From contig JAHLWZ010000894.1 in NCBI GenBank assembly GCA_020536535.1, forward strand, positions 1-53,268: 53,268 bases of DNA, read 5' to 3'. The notes under the pieces are model-generated. The model worked only from the letters and a program-made list of their open reading frames with translations, did not search any database and was not told the DNA's origin. Both the position numbers and the translations under genes were made by a program. This DNA comes from Pelomyxa schiedti (taxonomy: Eukaryota > Evosea > Pelobiontida > Pelomyxidae). This document shows, one piece after another, positions 33,163-42,689 of the stretch (within the stretch, counting starts at the first letter, position 1; each line of letters opens with the position of its first letter).

Positions 33163-35532
33163 TTAGAAGAGAGGGAGGGAAGGAATGAAGATGTGGAGGG
33201 AGTCAAGGAGAACACGAGGGGTGGTATGCTCCAGGAAAACAGCCCTGAGAACTGTGCTGACTGGTATCGGAGCCGACGGACCAACGGAATTCACCAGCTT
33301 CTTTTTTTCCTCATGCAACTGAAACTGCAACCAATCTTCAGGTTTTGATTGCCTCCGCAGAGAGCCACACAAGCCATCGACTCCATCGGGAAGGAACATT
33401 TCGGCACCCACAAAGGCGGCAGCGTGTGCTGCCGAGGGCCGCGTAGCGAACTTGCGATCCAGAATCCTCTCCAGTAATGTGTGCATGCACGGGAATGATT
33501 TCAGCTGGTAACCAAGGTCAATAGGTTTGGTCCTGATCTCTTCTTCTGTCTGGAAGAGGTTGATACCGGCACCACACAGAAGTCTCCAGAGAACACATCC
33601 AATAGCCCAAACATCAGTCTTCGCGATATTATACAAAGCCCTGTGAGAGGAGAAAGGTATTAGTTTTATCTGTGGGAACCTCAAGACGAACCTTTGAACT
33701 GCAGTGGCACCTGAGTTGTTGTCAGACACTACAAGCTGTGGTGTGAGAGCCTCTGGTGCTCTGTTGGTTTTATTCCCAGCAAGGCCCTCAGGGCAGTTGC
33801 ACTCCGCTATTCCTGGACCAGTGGGTTGTAATGGGTCAACATACACGGCATCGTCAAATCCACACAGGACAATAAATTGCCCATCAAATCCTTTTCGCTG
33901 CATGGTGAGGATGCTGTTCATCTTGATGTCCATGTGGAACACTCCTCTTTTGTTGAGGAAATCAACTGTAGAAAGCAACTGGAAGGCCACTTCCAAAAGC
34001 CTTGATGGGTGCAGCTTGATTTTTTCCAGGGCCACCAAATTTGAAAGTCCCAGCTCCTGAACAATGTACACTGTTTCCTTTGGGAGTGGCCTGCGTGCAG
34101 CAGAGTGCTCGAGGTGGGGGTCAACCGGTTTTCCGGCGTAATCGGGTGCCAAGGATTGATGTGTGCTGTCCACAGGAAGCAAGTTGGTCTGAGCAGAGGA
34201 AGGGATTTCAGAAATTCGCAGAACTTTGAGAAATAACTGACCTGTGTTGGACCATAAAAGTGGGTGAAGCTATTTGCAATCCCCCAGTGGGGGTTTTGCA
34301 GCAGAGTGACATATTCATTCCCAAGAACATGGTGCCGAGGTCTTGGAAGATTTAACAACTGCAATTCTATAGCTTTGGGAAATAGCATTTTGACTGCAAT
34401 TCCTGGTGATAGATTGCGGTATACGTCTATCTGGGTCGAAAAAATTGAGTTTGCTTTCAGTTTCACCTCAGTAACAACTCCTTTGGTTCCGCTTCCAACA
34501 ACCTTTGGACATTACAAGCTGGCAGTAAAGTAGTGGTAAAACTTTAGCACAATGGAATTCCAGGTCCTCCATGCCAAGAGACCTCAGTGCCGATACACCA
34601 AAATCTGTAAGCCGCCCGACCATCTATATTTCGAAGAGAGTAAAGAATGAAAATAAATTAGAGAATGACCTGTTGGAAGAGAAGCTCTTCTGAATATTGA
34701 GACACCCGCTCAAGTCGGGCTTTGGCCCTAAGCAGTTCTTGCTTCTGCTCCTGTGGAAGGTCGTCTTTTTTATGCTTTTGTGCTGAGGAATCATGTTCAA
34801 TGTGTATATATTCAGCCTCCTCAGTGCCTAAATTCAGTGGACCATTGGTCCGAGATGGAGCAGTTTTCTTGCTGACGAGGCCTGGGTGCCGATTGTCTCT
34901 GTGTTTTCTGATTTTGGAGTACATGATTGTAAGAAGGAGTCCTGTGGCAAGTGCTTGAGCGACAAATATGATGACTGCCAGTGTATGTGTGCTGGAATCA
35001 GCACAAGATGACACCGACATGAAACTAGGCAATACATGAGAGAAATAGGAGTAACGGTACTATACACTGTCCCCACGATGAAACATGCAAGGCCATCTTA
35101 ATCTTGCATTAGAAAACCATAGAAGGAAACAAATGCATACAGAGTACGACAACAATTTGAGGGAACAATAAGAGCCACCCCTGTTCGGGGGAAAAAAAGC
35201 AGGTGAGAAATGGCGGCAACAGTGAGCAGTGAGTACTTCAAAAAGGAGAGAGATAGGGATCATCAACAAGTCAACTCCAGCTGCAGGAATTGCAAGAAGG
35301 ACCCAACCTATAATCTGCATGCGATAAGTAGTGCAAAAGAGTGTCATATACCAACATCATCACAAGCAGCTTCCTGATGGCAGGTGGCAGTGCAGAACAA
35401 GGAGGTTTCACCCAGGCGACCCACAAGAATTGAGCCGAGGGTGACCACAGCGCAACAAGTAATCATAGTTACCGGCATAACCACAAAGAGATCGTGTGGC
35501 GCCAGACTGCTTCGGCGTATTCCGCACGGCAT
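33163..35532 (-). CDS. Multi-pass membrane protein with degenerate kinase domain, copy B
   Basis: Paralogue of 29865-32222 with the same exon plan and start MPCGIRRSSLAPHDLFVVMP at 35532. Hydrophobic segments are FVVMPVTMITCCAVVTLGSI, IIGWVLLAIPAAGVDLLMIP (35290) and LAVIIFVAQALATGLLLTIM (34940). After a charged linker the kinase-like domain shows VVGSGTKGVV (34505) and the lysine in PGIAVKMLFPKAIE (34385). The catalytic loop GVFHMDIKMNSIL (33935) keeps Asp and Lys. The metal-binding DFG is changed to GFD in IVLCGFDDAVYVDP (33860). Further on come IAKTDVWAIGCVLWRLLCG (33610) and LLERILDRKFATRPSAAHAA. It is likely inactive or severely impaired for want of the DFG Asp. Introns lie near 33643-33700, 34185-34240 and 34520-34670. 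Function unknown; the membrane position suggests signalling. Confidence 0.75.
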
Positions 35533-35639
35533 CCCGAGGTAAACAAAAAAAATCAATTAGCCGCTTTTTCCTGGAAAAAAACCGAGTTGGTTTGTTTCCG
35601 TAAAAAAGGTGGTTGTGCACCCAGTCAAGGCTGCACGAA

Positions 35640-35935
35640 AAAAGCTTCGAAGTCCCACCAGAAAAAGAATGGCTTTTTTCCTTCGTCGAAGCTTCGAAGC
35701 ACCACCAGTTCTTCGGCTTCGATTGTTTTTTTTTTTCCTTTTCATGATGTTTCCAACACTAGGATTGTTGCCCCAAACCATGTGTGTCGTAGTTCCGGCA
35801 GAAAAGGAAAGTTTTTCAAGGAATCATCAAATCTCCGAGTCCCCAGTCTACGAACCGACTTGGTTCTGGGCTCGAATCGAAGGTGTGATTCGAGCCCACC
35901 TTCGAGGTCGAAGCTGTTCTTCGATTGTTCCCCCC
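35640..35935. repeat. TTCGAA-rich palindromic cluster
   Basis: Multiple CTTCGAAG, CTTCGATTG and TCGAAG words occur within 300 bp. Two longer structures are exact: the 12-bp palindrome TCGAAGCTTCGA at 35686-35697, and an 11-bp hairpin with GGGCTCGAATC (35868-35878) pairing to GATTCGAGCCC (35887-35897) over an 8-base loop. Confidence 0.75.
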
Positions 35936-36512
35936 TTCGTGCATCCTTGCACCCAGCTAGAGAGACAACTCAATTGATCGGCCGAATTCTGACAAACCTA
36001 AAAATAGACCACTGAGGGGATAGAGCGAACTGGGACGGACCTCGAAAAGGAGGAATATCGTCACTAGACAGTGTAGTACAGTGCAGAGTGAGAGTAATCC
36101 ACCCTGTGGTGACTGTGGATTATGTGTTATTTGGGTGGTATTAAAGTTACAAACTCCTGTACCTCCCTCATTGGTTTTCTCGGCCACAAGTGACCCTCGA
36201 CGTCCCTGCTCGCGCCAACAGTCCTACCCACGGTGTGACACATCGTATGGACGCACATCTGGGCACGGAGGCCCTGTGGTTCCGATGTTTGGGCCCAAAG
36301 GAAAAAAAAATACTTTGATTGTCAGTAGAACAACCTTCAAGCCTCTTAGCCCGCGGCAAAGGGTCAATTCGTTGTAAAACACATAGCCCACAAATAGGAG
36401 GAGAAATCAGCTCATTTGGCCTGAGTTCAGGGGAGGTAATCACCAAATGAGTTTCTGCAGGAAAAGTACAGCACGAAAAAAAAAATTTTCTAAGTCAGTG
36501 ATGTTCAACGAA

Positions 36513-36560
36513 GCGTTTCATCACCACCCGCACGCTCTGCGTTTCATCACCACCCGCACG
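36513..36560 (+). repeat. 22-bp tandem repeat, two copies
   Basis: GCGTTTCATCACCACCCGCA, extended by CG, occurs at 36513-36534 and 36539-36560 with a 26-bp period. Confidence 0.9.
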
Positions 36561-36682
36561 TTTTGGTGCGACTCCGTTCCTTTCGGCCGTTGCCCAAAAA
36601 AAAAAAAAAAAGTGTTTCCCCCTCACGCCCCGCTTCTGCGGCCGACCTACCTCTATGTAGCTCCCGAAAAATTTTAAAGAAA

Positions 36683-36709
36683 GATGTGGTGTATAACTAA
36701 CACCACATC
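36683..36709. repeat. Perfect 10-bp stem hairpin
   Basis: GATGTGGTGT (36683-36692) and ACACCACATC (36700-36709) flank a 7-base loop. There is no T-run after it, so a terminator reading is not supported. Confidence 0.8.
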
Positions 36710-37395
36710 CCGAACAAAAAAACCGAGCCCGACCACAAAAAAAACCGACGGCCGTCTTGCGGCAACCAAAAACCCAATGCTCGGTGGGTACAACAAAAAC
36801 CGACAGTAAAACAACACCACATCACTTGGCTACACCACCGCACGCAACGCACGCAGGACACAACACTAACTAAAATTTTCACATTTTTAAATTTTCGATC
36901 AGGAATTTCCGATAATTTGATAAACCGACCCTGAGTCTAGGCAGAGTGTTCCACCCAACAGATGTTATCTCTGGGATGGACTCTTTCCTATGTGTTTAAT
37001 GACTTCCAGGATTTTTTTCCTGAGGGTCTGCTCTATTTTCCGAGTTATTAAGGTCCCAAGTGAAGAAGAAAACATAATTTTGTGCCAAAGTTCCCTTTGA
37101 CAGAAACTCGGCCACTGATTTGAGTTGCCTCTCATAGACAAACCCCACAACTTCAGAGAAGGGGAATAAGAATATGCTCTCATACCTGGAAGGGTTTTTT
37201 GATTTCGTTAGAAAAAAATTATGGGGCAGGCGCTGTGGTGACGATGACCCTTCAGCAGGGGTATTACGGCAATACGAAATTACAACAACCACAAAGGCAA
37301 CACGAAACGGCGAGGGCGGAAAAGGCCTGGTGACCACGTCGGTCAGATTCACGCGGCCGAAGTACAGCCTCGTCTCTTTTTACTGCCCAGGAGTG

Positions 37396-38262
37396 ATGGC
37401 CCTCATGGCAGGCACGCACCCCCGCTGCGGAGCGAGGAGCCCAGTCTCGATTGTGGGACAGCCACTCATCCGGGGTCTCGTGGATCTCGTTGCTCTGGCT
37501 TTGACTGAACTGAGGCTGGTTGTTGAGGCCTGGGGTCTGTTCCAGTGCCGCGGAAGTTGGAGGACTCAGTTCTGTTTCAGGATGTCACCGCTGTTCGGAG
37601 TCACTGGTGATGTGGCTGAGCCGGCTTCGCGGCATTACTGGGAGCAACGCGACGAGCAGGAGTGGTGGCAGTCGGAGAACGGTCTGTGGACTGCCACCTG
37701 CCATCCGAAGCTGGCTGTGAAATGCGCTTCAATGCAAGGACTGATACTTACATCAAAATGGAGCAGTGAGTCCGCAGTGGTTCCTTTTGATGCTCCAGGA
37801 GGCCGCGCTCTTGTGAGGTTTATAGGCTTTGATTATTGTACCCCAAACGAGCTTCTGTTGATTGTTTCTCAGCCAGGGCCGGTCAGAAACACAGCGGTGC
37901 ACATGATTATTGACATGGAGCGATCATTCACCACCAAAACCCTGGTTGTTCTGAGCAAGGCATCGTTCGACTGGCAGCTCCAAGAGGACACTGACATATT
38001 CGAAGTCAAGAATGCTGTTGTCATGAGGAAACCGCACATCGGCCGTCGCATTTTCCTGTCACACATTGAGTGGTCATACAAACACAAGCACCAGGTCATA
38101 GAGTCACTGGAAGTGAGTGGAACTACCAGAGTTTTTGCCACAGCAGACCAATGCCACATCACCAAGTTCAGTGAATCACTGTTCTTCCTCTTTTCGTGGT
38201 GTCCCACAGAGCGCTGGTCATACAAACTGTGGGAGCTCTCAGCCAAGCTCAGTACCAATTAA
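37396..38262 (+). CDS. Protein of unknown function with ARCG/SP-type N-terminus
   Basis: Single open frame of 288 residues from the chosen ATG at 37396, MALMAGTHPRCGARSPVSIV. The same frame stays open upstream to 37174, so a longer N-terminus of up to 362 residues is possible. The opening, with AGTHPRCGARSP followed by a helical VDLVALALTELRLVVEAW, is one I associate with a large amoeba-specific paralogous family, though I cannot name a function. The rest has regular beta-strand-like stretches (VRFIGFDYCTPNELLLIVSQ, RIFLSHIEWSYKHKHQVIES) that may form a propeller-like domain. No signal peptide or transmembrane segment is seen. Function not assigned. Confidence 0.65.
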   Translation: MALMAGTHPRCGARSPVSIVGQPLIRGLVDLVALALTELRLVVEAWGLFQCRGSWRTQFCFRMSPLFGVTGDVAEPASRHYWEQRDEQEWWQSENGLWTATCHPKLAVKCASMQGLILTSKWSSESAVVPFDAPGGRALVRFIGFDYCTPNELLLIVSQPGPVRNTAVHMIIDMERSFTTKTLVVLSKASFDWQLQEDTDIFEVKNAVVMRKPHIGRRIFLSHIEWSYKHKHQVIESLEVSGTTRVFATADQCHITKFSESLFFLFSWCPTERWSYKLWELSAKLSTN

Positions 38263-38625
38263 ATCTGTTCAGCTGACTGCAGCAAGCCCCTATTCTGAGG
38301 TACTTGATCTGAACACTGGGACTCCAGAATTAGGCGTTGTGGCCTATTGTGTGCCACCAAATCAAGGTGGTGGAGTTAGTCACTGGTGTTACTGTTCTGA
38401 CTGTTGAGTTGATTGGTGCACCAGCACAAGCAGACGGAGTCCTCTTTCAAGCAGTACACAGTTGAGTCAATTTTAAAATCAAGAAAAAAAGGCCACTGTA
38501 AAATCAAAACAAAAAAGTCTTGTCATCTGTTACAAACAGTTTTGGGTTGAGGGTGCCGTTGGTGTGAATAGGCCAACGTTGAGGTAAGTCACCTTTATCC
38601 CATGTGGCTAAACTAAGGTGTTGTA
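38263..38625. other. Convergent intergenic region
   Basis: 363 bp after the stop at 38260-38262. A plus-strand frame continues to 38407 in another phase (LDLNTGTPELGVVAYCVPPN), so a final exon by splicing cannot be excluded. Otherwise I see nothing. Confidence 0.45.
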
Positions 38626-39563
38626 CTATTGCCGCCTGTCAAAAAGTGCCCTCCTTTGGTTGGGGTTAGAGAATAAATTACAAGCGAGGGCATTGTACAT
38701 GAAACCGGGAGTTCGTAGTAGATGAATGCCGGCAGTTGCAGGAAGTGTGTCAGCAAAGTAAAGATACACGTGAGCTACAAGAATTCCGCACAAATCGTGG
38801 AACGGGTTGTTGCCGAGAATGTAGCCAAACCCAAGCAAAACCCACGGTAACAAAGGGGCGTGGAAGGAAAAGAGTCCAAGTAAATTCATTATTACTGTAT
38901 GGCTTTAGAAAGTAAATCAAGATTACTCTCATTACCTCGGGGATTCCTTTTACCCCATACATAGACAATCATGAACGATAGAGATGGGCCCAAAAATGGA
39001 AGGGCATAAGCTTTGGTAAAAGGTATAATAAACAGGACGTAATCCAAGATCTATATTCTTGAGTACAGTTGCGGGTGTAAAAATATAACTACCAGAAGAG
39101 AGACTGCTCCAAAAAACCACAAGAAAACATAATCTGAAGTCCTCCCAGTATACTGCTCCTCAAGAGCCTTACTATGACGGAATCTAGTGTACAGCTGGTA
39201 AAATGTTTGTTCACACATTGTTGAATGCATTTCCATACAAGAAGTAAATATTGAAGAAAAATCCAATATCAAATGACTGACTGAAGAAGAGAAAGTTGGT
39301 CACAAGTCGCCAAAACTGCGCCAGCAAAAAAGGGGTTAATTAGTGACTAATGCACAAAAGTACGACGGCGGTGGCCATTCATTATGAATACACAACAAAA
39401 AAAAAACAACCTCATAGGGAGCCCGTAGCACCAGCGGGAAGTACAAATACAACGCGAACGGCGACACGATCTTCAACGTTGTCGCACACGTAGTCGCCAA
39501 ACAACCGCCCAACACCCATCTCGTCACCGGTGGTATGCTCCCTATCCACTCCTGCGCAGCCAT
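38626..39563 (-). CDS. DERL: Derlin (ER-associated degradation, rhomboid-like pseudoprotease)
   Basis: ER membrane protein of the derlin family, which helps move misfolded proteins to the cytosol for degradation. The minus-strand exons begin MAAQEWIGSIPPVTRWVLGG at 39563 (family: YxxIPPVTRxY). They continue with FWRLVTNFLFFSQSFDIGFF, which includes the conserved WR motif (39250-39310), QYTGRTSDYVFLWFFGAVSL (39120), MIVYVWGKRNPRG (38960), NLLGLFSFHAPLLPWVLLGF (38830) and GNNPFHDLCGILVAHVYLYF (38780). No catalytic rhomboid Ser/His is expected or seen. The C-terminus NLFSNPNQRRALFDRRQ lacks the p97-binding SHP box of human derlins 1 and 2. One splice near 39235 does not resolve by simple GT-AG. 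Identity firm, subtype unclear. Confidence 0.9.
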
Positions 39564-39831
39564 CTGTTGTTTATTTCAACTTTTTTTTTCCGGGTTTGCC
39601 TCGTTTTCAGAAGCAGGGGAGTGATGACTGGATTGGCAATGACGATGAACGCGACACGTGTTCAATGTCGTTTTCATGGAAAAATGTGCCTATGACAAAA
39701 AATGCATAGACACGGGAGTTATTCATAATGAGTTGCACAGTGGTGTGTACAGTTCCATCATACAGTGTTGTTTGTTAGTGGTGAGTGGCGTACTGTTACA
39801 AGTCTCTGGTGAGTGGGAGAGCTTCCGAAAG
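39564..39831. other. Intergenic between two minus-strand genes
   Basis: 268 bp holding the derlin promoter and the 3' end of the kinase gene. No element recognised. Confidence 0.5.
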
Positions 39832-42263
39832 TCAAAAATTTCTGGGATGTCCATAGGCACTTGACTCGTCACTGCTGTCCGCTTTCATAAGTTCCTCACT
39901 GTTATTGGTAGGCGGATCGCCATTGTGGGCCCCGCCGCTCCCGTTGCCATTGCCGGCACCTTTGGCTGGCCAGAGCGTGGGACACAGCTCAAGAAGGGTT
40001 TGATGTATCTTGGAGAAGGTAGGCCTGGTCCCGGGGTCGCTGTGCCAGCACAGCTGCATCAGTTCGGCAATGGCCGGCGGAACGTGGGCCGGAATGGATA
40101 GGCGTTCGCCTTGTTGTAGAAACTCCAGAAGAGAAACCCCTTCGGCTGTCAGCTCTTCATATGGTTCACTTCCGCGCGTAAATATTTCCCACATGAGAAC
40201 TATTTGATTGTTAGCGGTGACAGTTTGAATTTTCCGCGCACCTCCAAAGCTCCACACGTCACTTGCTTTTGTGGAAGGATCTCCAAGAAGAACTTCTAGT
40301 GCGGCCCACTTTCTGCATGCAATTTGAACCATGGAGAAAGAAAAAGGAGAAACTTACTTGGGGAAGCAGTTTGATGTTGACCAGTACTCATCTGTACAGA
40401 AGCGAGCTTGCCCCATATCTGGAAGGAAGTTAAGTTGTTACCATTTATGACCACATCTCAAACCTGAAACTTTCACACAGTATTCCCCATTGGCAAACTG
40501 AATATATAAGCAGTTTCTACAAGCTAAATCCCGGTGTATAATATTGTGATGTGCGAGATACTCCATTCCTGCTGCTACATCTTTGCACATCCTCAATAAT
40601 TCTAGTTCACCAAGATTGAGACTAGCCGGAGTTCCGCTAACACCCAACTGAGAAGATGCTGCATGTGCGGAAGACGATTGAAGTAATTGCAGTAAGCTTC
40701 CGTGACACAGTTCCATCACCAACATGTGATTTCCATCGATAACGCAAGTGCCAAAGAAATGCACTATATTGGGATGTGACAATCTAAAGAGTTTTGTTAA
40801 ATACGCAAAAGCAAAAGAAGTTGCTCACTTGCATAATACGGCGGATTCTCTTTGAATCAAAGCAGCACATTCTGAATCTTTATGCTTTTCAGAAAACTTG
40901 AGCTGCTTCGCTGCAACCCTTGTTCCATTCCATAGACCGTTCCATACTGTCCCAAAAGCGCCAGATTTTATTTCGGAAACAAGCACTACACCGCTCAATT
41001 GTTTGGAAGACGAGTTGTAGTCCTCAATTTTTTTACCGACACACTCTGGTAATCCTGCTCGTTTCACCCAATCTTCCGTTATCTATTTCACGTTGGAATA
41101 TGACAACAGCAAGAGTACGTACAAGATGAAAGTTGTCCCATGTGATGTTTGCATCAATAAGTTGGCTATGATAATTCTGCAACCCTAGATAAACTAGTAG
41201 ATCCATAAACTGAGTCGGTTCGCTGACTAAGACAGGTGTGCTTCTCAAGAAGTCCCAGGCTGGAATATGCAACTGGCGCAAGGTCACTTTTCGATACAAA
41301 CATTTGAGTCAACCTGTTTTAATGCAGGAGCCAGCACAGCTCGCCGCACCTCTGGGTGGAACTGTGACAGAACCTCGTAAATAATGCGTCTGGCTTCGTT
41401 GAAGTTGGCTACTGTAGGGAAAGATGGAGGTGGAGAGGTGGAAGGTTGTTCAGGTATAGGTGCCTTTTAAGCGAGTTAAACAATTAATAAGAAGCATATT
41501 ACGGAGGAACCTGTTGGGGAGAGGTACGCGGAGAGGAAAGAGGAGAGGGACCGGGTGATGGTGGCGGTGTTACACTGTGTTGTACATGAGGTGTGTTGTA
41601 AGGGATAGCAATAGCACGAGGTGAAGTTGGTGTTTGGGCAGTTTGAATCTGGCTCCCAGGTGTGGAGCACTCTGGTGAGGTTGCTCGGTACATTGGCGGG
41701 GGTGTGCAAAGTGGTGAGATGTGGCAACAACTCTTTCTCAAGTCGAGTGGGGCAGGGGTTAAAAGTCCAGGGGAGGCTGATGATTGTGGAGGAGTTTTGT
41801 AAATTCCCTATACCAAGGGGTTTAAAATGAAATTTTGATGGGAAAAACAAGATGAAAGAAGAAGTACCACTGAGTGACTTGGTGAAGTCGATACTGACCT
41901 CGACTGGGGTGAGCAAGAACTACGTGACAAAGCACTCACTGCCCGATCTGATGGGCTCCCATAACCCTGCCTGCGAGGGCGCTCATTAGAGTGCCCCTCC
42001 TCACACGCATTGGATGTCTCGTCATGTACACCGAGGACGTTTGGACTTTCAGTTGCGCCACCCCTGGTAGCCGCCGCGGGCACGCTGATCGCAGCACTGC
42101 GTTTTTGTCGTTTTTGCGAGGTAGACTTGATGAGTTCCTCCTCGTCATCATCGTCAATGACGTCGTCGTTTACGTTGTTTTCCTTCTGCTGTTGCTGAGG
42201 TTGTTCCTGACATAACGTCTTTTCTTTGTCGCTGTTTGTCGCATCTCCGCTATTGTGCGCCAT
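39832..42263 (-). CDS. SAM-domain tyrosine kinase (cytosolic)
   Basis: Multi-exon gene starting MAHNSGDATNSDKEKTLCQE at 42263. A long acidic, then Ser/Pro-rich N-terminus (41470-42263) has no domain. A SAM domain follows: FMDLLVYLGLQNYHSQLIDA, NITWDNFHL, then ITEDWVKRAGLPECVGKKIE (41040-41230). The kinase domain reads SGAFGTVWNGLWNGTRVAAK with the ATP-binding Lys (40900-40970), HPNIVHFFGTC, then NIIHRDLACRNCLY (40520). HRDLAxRN is the tyrosine-kinase form of the catalytic loop. DFG appears as DMGQARF (40390). KWAALEVLLG and ASDVWSFGVLMWEIFTRGSE follow (40180-40300), then CWHSDPGTRPTF. The motif APE is ALE. Catalytic Lys and both Asp are present, so it is probably active on tyrosine. There is no SH2 domain or transmembrane helix. 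The C-terminus is Gly/Asn/Ser-rich. Confidence 0.85.
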
Positions 42264-42689
42264 CTAGCACACGCGGCTCGCCTTCTTTTTTTTTTTTTAT
42301 TTGTTGTTTTGTTGTCTTCGACGCTGTCTCAACGTGGCGGCACTAAAAACCGTTTTCTTTCGCTAAATCTCACAGCCGAAATGTCAGATTGGTTCAAACG
42401 GGGATCAGAGTTGAATCCACGGGAAACTGGAAGGCGGATGTAATGATCTTTGATGGGGGTTTCGAAGTCAGAGAGTGGTTCAGGGCTGAGCCCTTTTTAC
42501 GGGGTCGTAGGCTTTTACTGTGAAAAACAACTATTTAAAAACCGCCGGCAACAACCAAAAATAAAAAATCAAAAAACCCCTTGTAAAAAAAAACAACGAA
42601 AAGGAAAAACAAAGAAAGCAAACAACAAAAAAAACCAACAAACCAAAGACACGCACCACCCGTAGATCCACACACCACACCGGTCGAGA
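42264..42689. promoter_or_regulatory. Divergent promoter region (SAM kinase / myosin II)
   Basis: 426 bp between divergent starts. It includes a 12-base T-run near 42290 and A-rich DNA (42540-42650) just before the myosin start. No defined element seen. Confidence 0.5.

Larger units (their letters stand above)
35533..37395. other. Gene-poor region rich in palindromes and short repeats
   Basis: 1.86 kb between the divergent starts of copy B and the gene at 37396. Open frames are short and mutually overlapping. A minus-strand piece at 37030-37180 (FSEVVGFVYERQLKSVAEFL, with a possible acceptor just upstream) looks somewhat protein-like and could be an exon or gene relic. The rest contains TTCGAA-rich hairpins (35640-35935), a tandem repeat (36513-36560), a hairpin (36683-36709) and long A- and T-tracts. 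Confidence 0.5.

Noticed and set aside
35861-35900. tRNA T-arm-like sequence GGGCTCGAATC
   Set aside because: It is one arm of a perfect hairpin. No acceptor stem, anticodon arm or A box can be placed around it.
36683-36709. Hairpin as transcription terminator
   Set aside because: There is no downstream T-run, and the genome is eukaryotic, so an intrinsic bacterial-type terminator is not expected.
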